A DNA stretch of 64,000 nucleotides, taken from contig NZ_LGTB01000040.1 of NCBI RefSeq assembly GCF_001238275.1, forward strand, positions 37,842 to 101,841, in the 5' to 3' direction. Within the stretch, counting starts at the first letter, position 1, and each line of letters begins with the position of its first letter. The DNA is from Bradyrhizobium viridifuturi (GTDB lineage Bacteria > Pseudomonadota > Alphaproteobacteria > Rhizobiales > Xanthobacteraceae). The notes under the pieces were generated by a model. It saw only the letters and a program-made list of their open reading frames with translations. It searched no databases and was not told the origin of the DNA. The translations under genes were made by a program, and so were the position numbers. This document shows positions 33,712-42,195 of this stretch, piece by piece.

Positions 33712-34503
33712 ATGACTGATCTCGATCGCCGGACGATGCTTGCGACCGGCGCCCTCGCGCTGGCCGGCGCCGCCGCGCAATCCGCCCCGGCCCAGGCCGA
33801 GGCCGCGCCGAAGGCGATGTTTCCGGTACCGGCGGTGACGATCCCGATCGTCGGTGCGACCGAGGTGTTCCAGGTCCGCCGCATCTACTGCATCGGGCGC
33901 AACTACGCAGCCCATGCGATCGAGCGCGGCTCCGACCCGACCCGCGAGCCGCCGTTCTTCTTCCAGAAGCCGACCGATGCGATCCAGAATGTCGCGATCG
34001 GCACGGTCGCCGACCATCCCTATCCGTCGCTGACCAAGAACTATCACCACGAAGTCGAACTGGTCGCCGCGCTGAAGTCCGGCGGCAGCAACATTCCCGC
34101 CGACAAGGCGCTCGAGCACGTCTACGGCTACGCGCTCGGCCTCGACATGACGCGGCGCGATTTGCAGAACGGCATGGCCGCGGAGAAGAAGCCGTGGGAG
34201 ATCGGCAAGAGCTTCGACCATGCGGCGGTGCTCGGGCCGATCCATCCGGCTGACAAGACCGGCCACTTCACGCAGGGCGCGATCTCGCTCGCGGTCAACG
34301 GCACGGTGCGGCAGAGCTCGGATCTGAAGAACATGATCTGGAGCGTCGCCGAGCAGATCGCCAAGCTCTCAGAAGCGTTCGAGCTGAAGGCCGGCGACAT
34401 CATCTATTCCGGAACGCCGGAGAATGTCGGCCCGGTCGTCAAGGGTGACGTGCTGCTCTGCAAGCTCGAGGGCCTGCCCGACATGTCGATCAAGATCGTC
34501 TGA
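33712..34503 (+). CDS. Tat-exported fumarylacetoacetate hydrolase-family protein
   Basis: FAH-fold hydrolase/isomerase (263 aa) with an apparent twin-arginine signal: MTDLDRRTMLATGALALAGA, RR at residues 6-7, then a hydrophobic stretch and AQA-E. The catalytic core begins FQVRRIYCIGRNYAAHAIER and keeps the metal-binding HHEVELVAAL motif, GLDMTRRDLQ and KSFDHAAVLGPI. FAH family members usually act in the cytoplasm, so export is unusual. ATG at 33712 has a strong AAGAAGGAGA site. Substrate probably a small acylpyruvate-like acid; not determined. Confidence 0.88.
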   Translation: MTDLDRRTMLATGALALAGAAAQSAPAQAEAAPKAMFPVPAVTIPIVGATEVFQVRRIYCIGRNYAAHAIERGSDPTREPPFFFQKPTDAIQNVAIGTVADHPYPSLTKNYHHEVELVAALKSGGSNIPADKALEHVYGYALGLDMTRRDLQNGMAAEKKPWEIGKSFDHAAVLGPIHPADKTGHFTQGAISLAVNGTVRQSSDLKNMIWSVAEQIAKLSEAFELKAGDIIYSGTPENVGPVVKGDVLLCKLEGLPDMSIKIV

Positions 34504-34514
34504 CCAAAGCGGCG

Positions 34515-34787
34515 CTAGCCGGCGAGATCCGCATATTCCGGGTGCTTGTTGAGGTAGTCCACCACGAAGCCGCAGCCGGCGATCACCTTGCGGCCGTCGG
34601 CGCGGATCAGCTCGAGTGCGCCCTTGACCAGCTCCGATGCAATGCCGCGGCCGCGCAGGGCGCGCGGTGTCTCGGTATGGGTGATGATCACGGTCGCCGG
34701 CGTCCGCCGGTAGTTCGCAAAGGCGAGACCGCCCTCGGTGTCGAGCTCGAAGCGGTTTTGATCCCTGTTGTCGCGCACGGCGGCCAT
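34515..34787 (-). CDS. Short GNAT-type N-acetyltransferase (YjdJ-like)
   Basis: 90-aa single-domain acetyltransferase of the short GCN5-related class. The acetyl-CoA loop is seen as ALRGRGIASELVKGALELIR near residues 43-62, preceded by VIITHTETP and followed by VIAGCGFVVDYLNKHPEYAD. Such short proteins acetylate small molecules or protein termini; target unknown. It is convergent with the FAH-family gene. Confidence 0.88.
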   Translation of the reverse strand: MAAVRDNRDQNRFELDTEGGLAFANYRRTPATVIITHTETPRALRGRGIASELVKGALELIRADGRKVIAGCGFVVDYLNKHPEYADLAG

Positions 34788-34888
34788 CGCAAAATCCTGA
34801 CTTGATTCACCCGCCTTGATCTAAGCGCGTGAACCGGCCGGTGCAAAGTCGCGACCAACCCGCATATTGGCATTTGTGGATTGACGAT

Positions 34889-35833
34889 ATGCGCATCCTG
34901 GCCTGCCTGACCGCCGTATTGCTCGGCGCCGCCCTGACGCTGCCAAATCCCCCGCAAGCCGCGGCAGCCGATGATCCGAGCTGGCAGACCTGCATCGGCC
35001 CCACGACCGCGCCGGGCGACCGCGTGACCGCCTGCACGGCTGTCATCGACGGCAAGACCCAGACCGGCAGGCATCTGGCCGGTGCCTATTGCAACCGCGG
35101 CCATGGACTGACCGAGAAGCGCGAGTTCGACGCCGCGCTCGCCGACCTCAACGAGGCGATCAAGCTCGATCCGGCATTTGCCTGCGCCTACACCAACCGT
35201 GGCCGCGTCTACGCCTTCAAGAATGATCTCGATCATGCCATCGCCGACTACGGCGAGGCGATCCGGATCGATCCGGGTTTTGCCATGGCCTACAACAATC
35301 GCGGCGATGCCTGGCTCAACAAGGGTGATCTCGACCGCGCACTGGCCGATCTCGATCTCGCGATCAAATACAACCCGCAGCTCTCCACGGCCTATGGCAA
35401 TCGCGGCTTCGTCTACTACCGCAAGCACGACGCGGCGCATGCGATCGCCGACTACAGCGCCGAGATCAAGCTCGATCCCAACGTGCTTGCTTACATCAAT
35501 CGCGGCAATGTCTACCGCGATGCCGAGCAGCTCGATCGTGCCGCCGCCGACTACGGCGAGGCCACGAAGCTTGCACCGACCGATGCGCGCGGCTGGCGCA
35601 ACCGTGGCCTGATGCGGCTGTTTCAGGGCGATAACAAGGGCGGGATCGCCGATTACGACAAGGCGCTGCAATACGATCCCGCCGACGTCTATTCATGGAA
35701 CAACCGCGGCCAGGCCAAGCTGCGGCTAGGCGACAAGAAGGGCGCGGCGGCCGATCTCCGCAAGGCGCTGGAGTTGCAGCCCGATCTGAAGACCGCCAGG
35801 GAAGCGCTGGCGCGGCTCGACGGGGCACGGTGA
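34889..35833 (+). CDS. Secreted tetratricopeptide-repeat protein
   Basis: Exported TPR scaffold (314 aa). Signal peptide MRILACLTAVLLGAALTLPN ends near AAAA-DD; two cysteines follow (TCIGPTTAPGDRVTACTAVI), then about seven TPR units, for example AYTNRGRVYAFKNDLDHAIA and AYNNRGDAWLNKGDLDRALA, covering about 65-310. The start at MRILACL was chosen as the signal-peptide start; the frame is open from 34829. Partner protein unknown; typical of Bradyrhizobium secreted TPR families. Confidence 0.88.
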   Translation: MRILACLTAVLLGAALTLPNPPQAAAADDPSWQTCIGPTTAPGDRVTACTAVIDGKTQTGRHLAGAYCNRGHGLTEKREFDAALADLNEAIKLDPAFACAYTNRGRVYAFKNDLDHAIADYGEAIRIDPGFAMAYNNRGDAWLNKGDLDRALADLDLAIKYNPQLSTAYGNRGFVYYRKHDAAHAIADYSAEIKLDPNVLAYINRGNVYRDAEQLDRAAADYGEATKLAPTDARGWRNRGLMRLFQGDNKGGIADYDKALQYDPADVYSWNNRGQAKLRLGDKKGAAADLRKALELQPDLKTAREALARLDGAR

Positions 35834-36015
35834 TGCACGGCTCCGGCGGCCAACAATCCTGCCGCATCGCACACACGCCGATCGGGCCTTGCGGGCCGAT
35901 GCAATTCGATTAGGCTTGAGCGAGACATACGCCCGTGATGCGGCCCGATGGTCGTCTGGTACGGAGTGGTAAGGCCGGCCGCTGACGTATGCCCCTTGTC
36001 GCAAGGAGGTTCGTC

Positions 36016-36417
36016 ATGTCGGACAATCGTTTCTTCGGCACACACCGCCCCTGGGAGGACTGGCTCGGCATGCTGCTTGGCGTGCTGATCATGGTCTCGC
36101 CCTGGTTTCCGCTGCAGGTCAGCGACGTCGTCGATGTCGAGCGCAGCCACCTCGTCCTCAACAGCTTCGTAGTCGGCATGCTGGTGCTGGGCCTTGCCCA
36201 GCTCGAATATGTCGCGCTGCATCGCTGGGAGGAGGTGGCGAGCATCCTGCTCGGCCTCTGGCTGATGGCATCACCGAGTATCTTCGGCTATTCGGAAGAC
36301 CAGACGCTGCAGCTCTGGCACATCCTGCTCGGCGCGCTGGTCGCGCTGATCGGCGCGTTGCAGCTCTGGCAGGACTGGAACCTGACCGAGCAGGACCTGG
36401 CCAAGTATCCGCAGTAG
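36016..36417 (+). CDS. SPW-repeat membrane protein
   Basis: Small inner-membrane protein (133 aa, four predicted helices) of the SPW repeat family: WEDWLGMLLGVLIMVSPWFP and ASILLGLWLMASPSIFGYSE each carry the SP-W/I element. AAGGAGGT lies 5 nt before the ATG at 36016, the best ribosome site in the region. Function unknown. It is followed by a 211-bp gap before the acyl-CoA synthetase. Confidence 0.9.
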   Translation: MSDNRFFGTHRPWEDWLGMLLGVLIMVSPWFPLQVSDVVDVERSHLVLNSFVVGMLVLGLAQLEYVALHRWEEVASILLGLWLMASPSIFGYSEDQTLQLWHILLGALVALIGALQLWQDWNLTEQDLAKYPQ

Positions 36418-36578
36418 CGGTCGGAGCTGGACAGATCGGGCTGGCCGCTGCCGCCGGCGCGGTATCATCGCGCCGGGCCCGGCGGGCCTTGCCGAGGCGC
36501 GCCGCTTGGCGATAAACCGGGTGGTACCAACCCCTTGCGGCGCTTGAAGACGCCCGGTTCTGACCAAGGAAACACACG

Positions 36579-36632
36579 ATGACCGTCCTGACCATGCCCT
36601 GTCTGTTGTGCGTATCGGCGGGGCGGCAATGA
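36579..36632 (+). other. 17-codon mini-ORF overlapping the acyl-CoA synthetase start
   Basis: ATG at 36579 with AAGGAA 9 nt upstream encodes MTVLTMPCLLCVSAGRQ and stops at TGA 36630-36632, overlapping the ATG at 36629 (ATGA). It could be a leader peptide that couples translation, or the true N-terminus displaced by a one-base loss. Confidence 0.4.
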
Positions 36633-38287
36633 GCGGGACGGCTGCTGCCGCGCCGCGCGGCGGGATCGCGCGGGTGTCGCGCCGGGTGATGAATCTCGCC
36701 TACATCCTGACCCAGAACGCCCGCCGCCACGGCGATCGTCCCGGTTTCATCTGGAACGAGAAGGCCTGGTCCTGGCGCCATATCGACCAGAACGTCTCGG
36801 CGCTGGCGGCGGCGCTGGCCGCGCGTGGCATCGGCAAGGGCGACCGCATCCTGGTGCATTCCAAGAACTGCGACGAGATGTTCTGGTCGATGTTCGCAGC
36901 CTTCCGGCTCGGCGCGGTCTGGGTACCGACCAATTTCCGCCTGATGCCGGACGAGGTCGCCTATCTGGCGACCGCCTCCGGCGCCAAGGCGTTTCTGTGC
37001 CATGCCGATTTCCCCGAGCACGCCAAGGCAGCCGCCAATCCGGCGCTCGAATTCGTCTGGCGGATCGGCGAGCAAAACAGCTTGGGCGAGCAAGGCACGT
37101 TCGGCGAGGCGACCGTCGGTGACGTCATCGCCAGGCATGCGGGCGCCTCAATCGAGAACGTTGCCGTCGAGTACGACGATCCCTGCTGGTTCTTCTTCAC
37201 CTCCGGCACCACGGGCCGCTCCAAGGCCGCGGTGCTGACCCATGGCCAGATGGCGTTCGTGATCACCAACCATCTCGCCGACCTGATGCCTGGCACCACC
37301 GAGGACGACGCCTCGCTCGTGGTGGCGCCGCTGTCGCATGGCGCCGGCGTGCATCAACTGGTGCAGAGCGCGCGCGGCGTGCCGACCATCCTGCTGCCGT
37401 CGGAGAAATTCGACATCGCGGAGGCGTTCCGCCTGATCGCCAAGCATCGCGTCAGCAACATGTTCACGGTGCCGACCATCCTGAAGATGATGGTCGAGCA
37501 TCCCGCGGCCGACCAGCACGACCATTCCTCGCTGCGCTACATCATCTATGCCGGTGCGCCGATGTATCGCGAGGACCAGAAGGCCGCCTTGGCAAAACTC
37601 GGCGGCGTGCTGGTGCAGTATTTCGGCCTCGGCGAGGTCACCGGCAACATCACCGTGCTGCCGCCCGGCCTGCACGATCCCGAGGACGGCCCGGATGCGC
37701 GGATCGGCACCTGCGGCTTCGAACGAACAGGCATGCAGGTCTCGATCCAGGGCGACGACGGCCGTGAGTTGAAGCCGCACGAGACCGGCGAGATCTGCGT
37801 GATCGGGCCCGGCGTGTTCGCGGGCTATTACGAAAACCCGGATGCCAATGCGAAGGCGTTCCGCGACGGCTGGTTCCGCACCGGCGACCTCGGCCACATG
37901 GACGAGGAGGGCTTCGTCTACATCACCGGCCGCGCCTCCGACATGTACATCTCCGGCGGCTCCAACATCTATCCGCGCGAGATCGAGGAGAAGCTGTTGA
38001 CCCATCCCGCGGTCGGCGAGGTCGCGGTGCTCGGCGTGCCCGATCCGTTCTGGGGCGAGGTCGGCATCGCGGTCTGCGTCGCCCGCGAGGGCACCGAGGC
38101 GGTCGCCGAGGCGGAGCTTGCGGCGTATCTCGCGCCGAAGGTGCCGCGCTACAAGATGCCGAAGCGCTTCTTCTTCTGGGAGGCGCTGCCGAAGTCCGGT
38201 TATGGCAAGGTGCCGAAGCGGCTGATCCGCGACGAGCTCGAGGCGCGCGGGCTGCTCGAGGTGATCGCCAAATCGCCGGGCGCGTAG
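36629..38287 (+). CDS. Acyl-CoA synthetase (AMP-forming, ANL superfamily)
   Basis: Activates a carboxylate as acyl-AMP then CoA thioester (552 aa). P-loop motif CWFFFTSGTTGRSKAAVLTH near residues 188-207; YFGLGEVTGNITVL near 330; GWFRTGDLGHMDEEGFVYIT near 415-434; SGGSNIYPREIEEKLLTHPA near 445-464; PKSGYGKVPKRLIRDEL with the catalytic Lys near 531. Start is uncertain: ATG 36629, GTG 36608 or ATG 36689 (MNLAYILTQNARRHG). The PPC/DUF296 gene follows after 4 bp, so they are an operon. Substrate unknown; a medium-chain or aromatic acid is possible. Confidence 0.92.
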   Translation: MSGTAAAAPRGGIARVSRRVMNLAYILTQNARRHGDRPGFIWNEKAWSWRHIDQNVSALAAALAARGIGKGDRILVHSKNCDEMFWSMFAAFRLGAVWVPTNFRLMPDEVAYLATASGAKAFLCHADFPEHAKAAANPALEFVWRIGEQNSLGEQGTFGEATVGDVIARHAGASIENVAVEYDDPCWFFFTSGTTGRSKAAVLTHGQMAFVITNHLADLMPGTTEDDASLVVAPLSHGAGVHQLVQSARGVPTILLPSEKFDIAEAFRLIAKHRVSNMFTVPTILKMMVEHPAADQHDHSSLRYIIYAGAPMYREDQKAALAKLGGVLVQYFGLGEVTGNITVLPPGLHDPEDGPDARIGTCGFERTGMQVSIQGDDGRELKPHETGEICVIGPGVFAGYYENPDANAKAFRDGWFRTGDLGHMDEEGFVYITGRASDMYISGGSNIYPREIEEKLLTHPAVGEVAVLGVPDPFWGEVGIAVCVAREGTEAVAEAELAAYLAPKVPRYKMPKRFFFWEALPKSGYGKVPKRLIRDELEARGLLEVIAKSPGA

Positions 38288-38291
38288 AGCG

Positions 38292-39167
38292 ATGCGCAGC
38301 ATCGCCCAGCCCGGCGCTCCGCTTCCCGAGCGCATCCAATGGGTCGCCGCGCGCGGCCGCGCCTTTTCCTTCATGCTCGAGGCCGGCATTCCCTTGCTCG
38401 AAGCGGTGCGCCGCGGCTTTGCGGCGGAAGGCTTTTCCGGCGGCGTGCTGAGCGCGACGGGCGGGGCGCTCGGGCCGTTCGCCTATGTGATGCCGGCGCT
38501 GTCCAAGGACGGCGTCAACGCGGCGTTCTACAGCGACACGTTTCGCCCTGACGGCTTGACGCGGCTCAAGTTCGCGGCGCTGACCTTCGGTGAACGCGAC
38601 GGCGCGCCGTTCTTTCATTGCCACGGATTGTGGACCGAGGGCGACGGCCGCTTCAACGGCGGACACATGCTCCCCGACGAGACCATCATCGCCGAACCGT
38701 TCGAGGTCAGCGCGTTCGGGATCGACGGTGCGACCTTCCTGGCCGAGCCCGACAGCGAGACCAATTTCAAGCTGTTCGGTCCGGTCGCCCGCGCGCCCGC
38801 TGGTGCGAAGACCACCAGCCATGCCTTCGCGTTGCGGCTGCGCCCGAACCAGGATTTCGCCTGCGCCCTGGAAGGCTTCTGCCGCCACCACGGTATCCTG
38901 CGCGCGCGGCTGCATGGCGGGGTCGGTTCGACCATCGGCGCGGTCTTCAGCGACGGCCACAACGTGGTGCCGTTCGCGACCGAACTCGCGGTGACTGCCG
39001 GGCAGATCGCGGCCGACGAAGACGGCCTGCTGCACGCCGAGCTCGACATCGCGCTGGTCGACTATCTCGGCGGCATCGCCGAGGGCCGGCTGGTGCGCGG
39101 CGACAATCCGGTGCTGATGACGATGGAGCTGGTGCTCGAAGTGCTGGAGGAGGCGGAGCGGCCGTAG
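38292..39167 (+). CDS. PPC/DUF296 double-domain protein
   Basis: Protein of 291 aa with two copies of the PPC (plant and prokaryote conserved, DUF296) fold. Copy 1, about 20-140, includes GFSGGVLSATGGALGPFAYV and APFFHCHGLWTEGDGRFNGG; copy 2, about 165-285, includes FALRLRPNQDFACALEGFCR, RLHGGVGSTIGAVFSDGHNV and LLHAELDIALVDYLGGIAEG. Histidines in HCH and GGH could bind metal. The 4-bp distance to the acyl-CoA synthetase suggests a shared pathway, perhaps handling the CoA ester or its precursor, but no reaction is known. Confidence 0.85.
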   Translation: MRSIAQPGAPLPERIQWVAARGRAFSFMLEAGIPLLEAVRRGFAAEGFSGGVLSATGGALGPFAYVMPALSKDGVNAAFYSDTFRPDGLTRLKFAALTFGERDGAPFFHCHGLWTEGDGRFNGGHMLPDETIIAEPFEVSAFGIDGATFLAEPDSETNFKLFGPVARAPAGAKTTSHAFALRLRPNQDFACALEGFCRHHGILRARLHGGVGSTIGAVFSDGHNVVPFATELAVTAGQIAADEDGLLHAELDIALVDYLGGIAEGRLVRGDNPVLMTMELVLEVLEEAERP

Positions 39168-39223
39168 GGTGTCGCCTCGATTGCTGCATTTGCTGGAGCC
39201 GATATCGCGCCGCGTCCTCCGCT

Positions 39224-39345
39224 GTCGTCCCGGCGAAGGCCGGGACCCAATACCCCAAATGGTGGTGGTTGAGCGACGCTGGGGCACCAGCTGTTTTCGA
39301 CATCTCGCCCCTGTGGTTATGGGTCCCGGCCTTCGCCGGGACGAC
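39224..39345. repeat. 122-bp palindromic element with perfect 26-bp ends
   Basis: The 26-bp arms 39224-39249 and 39320-39345 are exact inverted complements (core TCCCGGCGAAGGCCGGGACC). The 70-bp interior has no open frame. This is the GTCGTCCCGGCGAAGGC-type interspersed element of Bradyrhizobium; it occupies the gap between the PPC gene and the convergent WYL-like gene and could act as a bidirectional transcript end. Confidence 0.9.
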
Positions 39346-39410
39346 ACTGAGGGTGTGGCGTCGCTTGTGAGACACAGGTCCGCATTCTCGCGACGTGGCG
39401 GCAGGGGATA

Positions 39411-39776
39411 TCACCGCCGTTTGCGAACATGGATGTTGATGTCGAGGTCGATCGTGCTCACGCAGGTCTGTTCGGAGCGATGCGAGCCACCCTCGTGCCA
39501 GCGGCCGCTGCGCAGACTGATGTCGCTGACATGAGCAAGCCGCAGGCAGCGCCATTGCGGCAGTTTGCCGGAGCTCGCGCCGGCGAACTGCCAGGCCAGC
39601 ACGACCTCTTCACCGCTCTTGTTGTGGCCGATGATGTGCGGGCACAGCTCGCGCGGCCGGCCGTCATAGGTGCAGGCGACCTGTTGCTCGGTGAGGATTG
39701 CCTCGCGGAGGAGGACATAGGCCTTGCTGGGCACTGGGACATCGAACCATCTAGGATTGCCGAGGGCTCCTATCAT
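39411..39776 (-). CDS. WYL-like hypothetical protein
   Basis: Short protein of 121 aa whose middle part (VACTYDGRPRELCPHIIGHN, EVVLAWQFAGASSGKLPQWR, CLRLAHVSDISLRSGRWHEG) resembles a WYL ligand-sensing domain with no attached helix-turn-helix. ATG at 39776 (MIGALGNPRWFDVPVPSKAY) was chosen. It is divergent from the ATPase gene with only 40 bp between starts, so they share a promoter region. WYL domains often accompany nucleic-acid-responsive or defence genes, but this assignment is tentative. Confidence 0.6.
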   Translation of the reverse strand: MIGALGNPRWFDVPVPSKAYVLLREAILTEQQVACTYDGRPRELCPHIIGHNKSGEEVVLAWQFAGASSGKLPQWRCLRLAHVSDISLRSGRWHEGGSHRSEQTCVSTIDLDINIHVRKRR

Positions 39777-39816
39777 AAACTGGGCGCCCCGCCGTTGTTT
39801 CCCCGGATCCGTGCAC

Positions 39817-40581
39817 ATGGCCAGACGAAACCGCCCGATCAACATGCCCGCGCCGTATCTGAAGCGCGTCTGGCTCGATCCCGAGCGCATTCCCGATCGC
39901 GATGCCTATCCGTTCGTGCTGCCGCTGCTGCGTGACGAATTCGAGCTCGGCTTCGACAAGGCGATCACCATCATCGTCGGCGAGAACGGCACCGGCAAGT
40001 CGACGCTGCTGGAGGGCATCGCCGTGATGGCCGGCTATGACGATGCCGGCGGCGGCAAGGGGTATCGCGCGGTCGACCATGGCCGTGCGCTGGAGAAAAT
40101 GGGCGGCTCGCTTGCGTCGGCGCTGCGCGCGAGCTGGCTGCCAAAGATCACCAACGGCTGGTTCTTCCGCGCCGAGAGCTTCTTCTCGGTCGCGAGGTAT
40201 CTGGACGAGGCAGCGCGGGACGCCGGCGGGCTGCCGCCGGACTTCCTGTCGCATTCGCACGGGGAGGGCTTCCTGCGCTTCTTCGAGGAGCGCTGCCAGC
40301 GGCAGGGCATCTTCATCTTCGACGAGCCGGAATCCGCGCTGTCGCCCTCGCGGCAGATCGAATTCCTCAAGCTGTTGCACCGGATGAACGGCACCGGCCA
40401 CTGCCAGGTGATCATGGCCACGCATTCGCCGGTCCTGATGGCCTATCCGGACGCGACACTGCTGCGGCTGGCGAAGTATGGCCTCGAACCGGTGAGCCTG
40501 AAGGACACGGATCACTTCAAGGTCATGCGGGAGTTCTGCGACGACCCGAAGGGGTTCGTCGAGGCGGCGATCGAGCAGTAA
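39817..40581 (+). CDS. ABC/AAA-type ATP-binding protein
   Basis: Stand-alone ATPase (254 aa) of the AAA_23/OLD-like ABC class. Walker A TIIVGENGTGKSTLLEGIAV near residues 49-68, Walker B RQGIFIFDEPESALSPSRQI near 164-183 with a signature-like segment, and the H-loop VIMATHSPVLMAYPDATLLR near 203-222. No membrane partner is encoded nearby. ATG at 39817 was chosen as the start of conserved sequence. Such proteins often couple to nucleic-acid or toxin functions; none is shown here. Confidence 0.88.
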   Translation: MARRNRPINMPAPYLKRVWLDPERIPDRDAYPFVLPLLRDEFELGFDKAITIIVGENGTGKSTLLEGIAVMAGYDDAGGGKGYRAVDHGRALEKMGGSLASALRASWLPKITNGWFFRAESFFSVARYLDEAARDAGGLPPDFLSHSHGEGFLRFFEERCQRQGIFIFDEPESALSPSRQIEFLKLLHRMNGTGHCQVIMATHSPVLMAYPDATLLRLAKYGLEPVSLKDTDHFKVMREFCDDPKGFVEAAIEQ

Positions 40582-40714
40582 GGCGGAGAGGCTTGTCCCA
40601 CGGCGAAGTTCAGACTTCGCTCTGGTGCAAGAAGCCGCTTTCCATATGGTCCAGAATACCGAAACAAGCTTCGGCACGCGCCTGGCGTGGTGACCGGAAA
40701 ATGGGGAGACAAGG

Positions 40715-41254
40715 ATGAGGCGGACGATCGCGAGGGCTGGCGTCGTGGTGGCGGCGCTGGCCGTGTTGGGGGCCGCGTGGGCGCATGGGCCCACCCGCCA
40801 GAAGGTGCGGGAATCCATCGAGATCGACGCGCCGCAGGCCAAGGTGTGGGCGGTGATCGGCAATTTCCAGGACATGAGCTGGCTCGCCGGCGTCAGCAAG
40901 ACCGAGGGCGAGAAGGGCAACGAGATCGGCGCGACGCGGCGGCTGACGCTGGCGCCCGGCGTCACCATCGACGAGGAGCTCTACAAATACGAGCCCGAGA
41001 TGATGAGCTATTCGTACCGGATCACGGCCGTCGACGTGAAGGTGCTGCCGGTCACCAATTATTCCTCGACGCTGTCGGTGTCACCGGCGCCTGGCGGCAA
41101 GGCGAAGCTGGAATGGGCCGGCGCGTTCTACCGCGGCTTTCCGAACAACGATCCGCCGCCGGAGCTGAACGACGAGGCCGCGATCAAGGCGGTGAGCGGG
41201 CTCTACAAGGGCGGCCTGGAAGCGCTGAAGAAGAAGATCGAGAGCGGAAGCTGA
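40715..41254 (+). CDS. Periplasmic SRPBCC protein (MxaD-like)
   Basis: Exported START-fold protein of 179 aa. Signal peptide ARAGVVVAALAVLGAAWAHG; the domain starts VRESIEIDAPQAKVWAVIGN and includes DMSWLAGVSKTEGEKGNEIG and ATRRLTLAPGVTIDEELYKY. It resembles MxaD, an accessory of methanol oxidation, but no PQQ dehydrogenase is in view. The propeller gene starts 2 bp after its stop; the cytochrome c gene is close by on the other strand. Confidence 0.85.
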   Translation: MRRTIARAGVVVAALAVLGAAWAHGPTRQKVRESIEIDAPQAKVWAVIGNFQDMSWLAGVSKTEGEKGNEIGATRRLTLAPGVTIDEELYKYEPEMMSYSYRITAVDVKVLPVTNYSSTLSVSPAPGGKAKLEWAGAFYRGFPNNDPPPELNDEAAIKAVSGLYKGGLEALKKKIESGS

Positions 41255-41256
41255 GC

Positions 41257-42195
41257 ATGCGCGCGGTCGCGCTGCTGGCGCTGCTCGCCGGGCTCGGCGG
41301 TGCGCGCGCCGAAGAGGCCTTCGTCACCAACCAGCTCAGCGACGATCTCACGGTGGTCGATCTCGCGACCGCAAAGCCGCTCGCGACGATCGCGATCGGC
41401 GGCAAGCCCGCGGGCGTGGCCGTCAGCCATGACGGCCGCTTCGCCTATGTGACGAGCCCGGACGCCAAGGCGGTCACGGTGGTCGACGCGTCGGCGCGAA
41501 AGGTGGTCGGCCGGGTCGATGTCGGCGGCGGGCCGCTCGGCATCGCTGTCGCACCCGACGGCGCGACCGTCTATGTCGCCGACTGGTACGCCGCGGCGGT
41601 GCGGGTGATCGACGCGAAGGAGCAGCGGGTCGTCGCCAGCCTCGCAGTCGGCGCATCGCCGTCAGGGCTTGCGTTGACGCCGGACGGGCGGCTGCTGCTC
41701 TCGGCCGACCGCGATGACGACAGCGTCTCCATAACAGACACATCAACGCATGAGCGGCGGTGGATCGTGAAGGTCGGCACCCGTCCGTTCGGCATCACCG
41801 TCGATGCCGAGGGCAAGCGCGCCTACACCGCCAATGTCGGGTCCAACGACGTCTCGGTGATCGACATCGCGACCGCGCACGAAATCGGCCGTGTCCATGT
41901 CGGCCTGCGCCCCTATGCGGTGGCGCTGGCGCAGGGCCGCGGCTTCGTCACCGACCAGTATGACGGCAAGGTCAGCGTGTTCGATCTCGCGACCTTGCAG
42001 CCGGTGAAGCGGATCACTGTCGGCGACTACCCCGAGGGCATCGAGGCGACCGCCGACGGCAAGCACATCGTGGTCGCGAACTGGGAGAGCAACACGCTCA
42101 GCGTGATCGATGCCGCCGAGATGAAGGTCACGGGCGAAATCAAGGTCGGCGATGGCCCAAGGGCTTTCGGGGCGTTCCTGAGGAGGACGGAGTAG
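41257..42195 (+). CDS. YVTN beta-propeller protein, periplasmic
   Basis: Secreted seven-bladed propeller (312 aa). Signal peptide MRAVALLALLAGLGGARA; repeats of the form GxxPxGVAVSHDGRFAYVTSPDA, for example GGPLGIAVAPDGATVYVADW and KHIVVANWESNTLSVIDA. Length and layout fit the PQQ-dependent-catabolism-associated propeller group (TIGR03866-like), consistent with the adjoining MxaD-like gene. It begins 2 bp after that gene and is therefore cotranscribed. Ligand or partner unknown. Confidence 0.88.
   Translation: MRAVALLALLAGLGGARAEEAFVTNQLSDDLTVVDLATAKPLATIAIGGKPAGVAVSHDGRFAYVTSPDAKAVTVVDASARKVVGRVDVGGGPLGIAVAPDGATVYVADWYAAAVRVIDAKEQRVVASLAVGASPSGLALTPDGRLLLSADRDDDSVSITDTSTHERRWIVKVGTRPFGITVDAEGKRAYTANVGSNDVSVIDIATAHEIGRVHVGLRPYAVALAQGRGFVTDQYDGKVSVFDLATLQPVKRITVGDYPEGIEATADGKHIVVANWESNTLSVIDAAEMKVTGEIKVGDGPRAFGAFLRRTE

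Noticed and set aside
37148..38389. 413-codon minus-strand frame opposite the acyl-CoA synthetase
   Set aside because: Shadow frame; the plus strand carries all ANL motifs.
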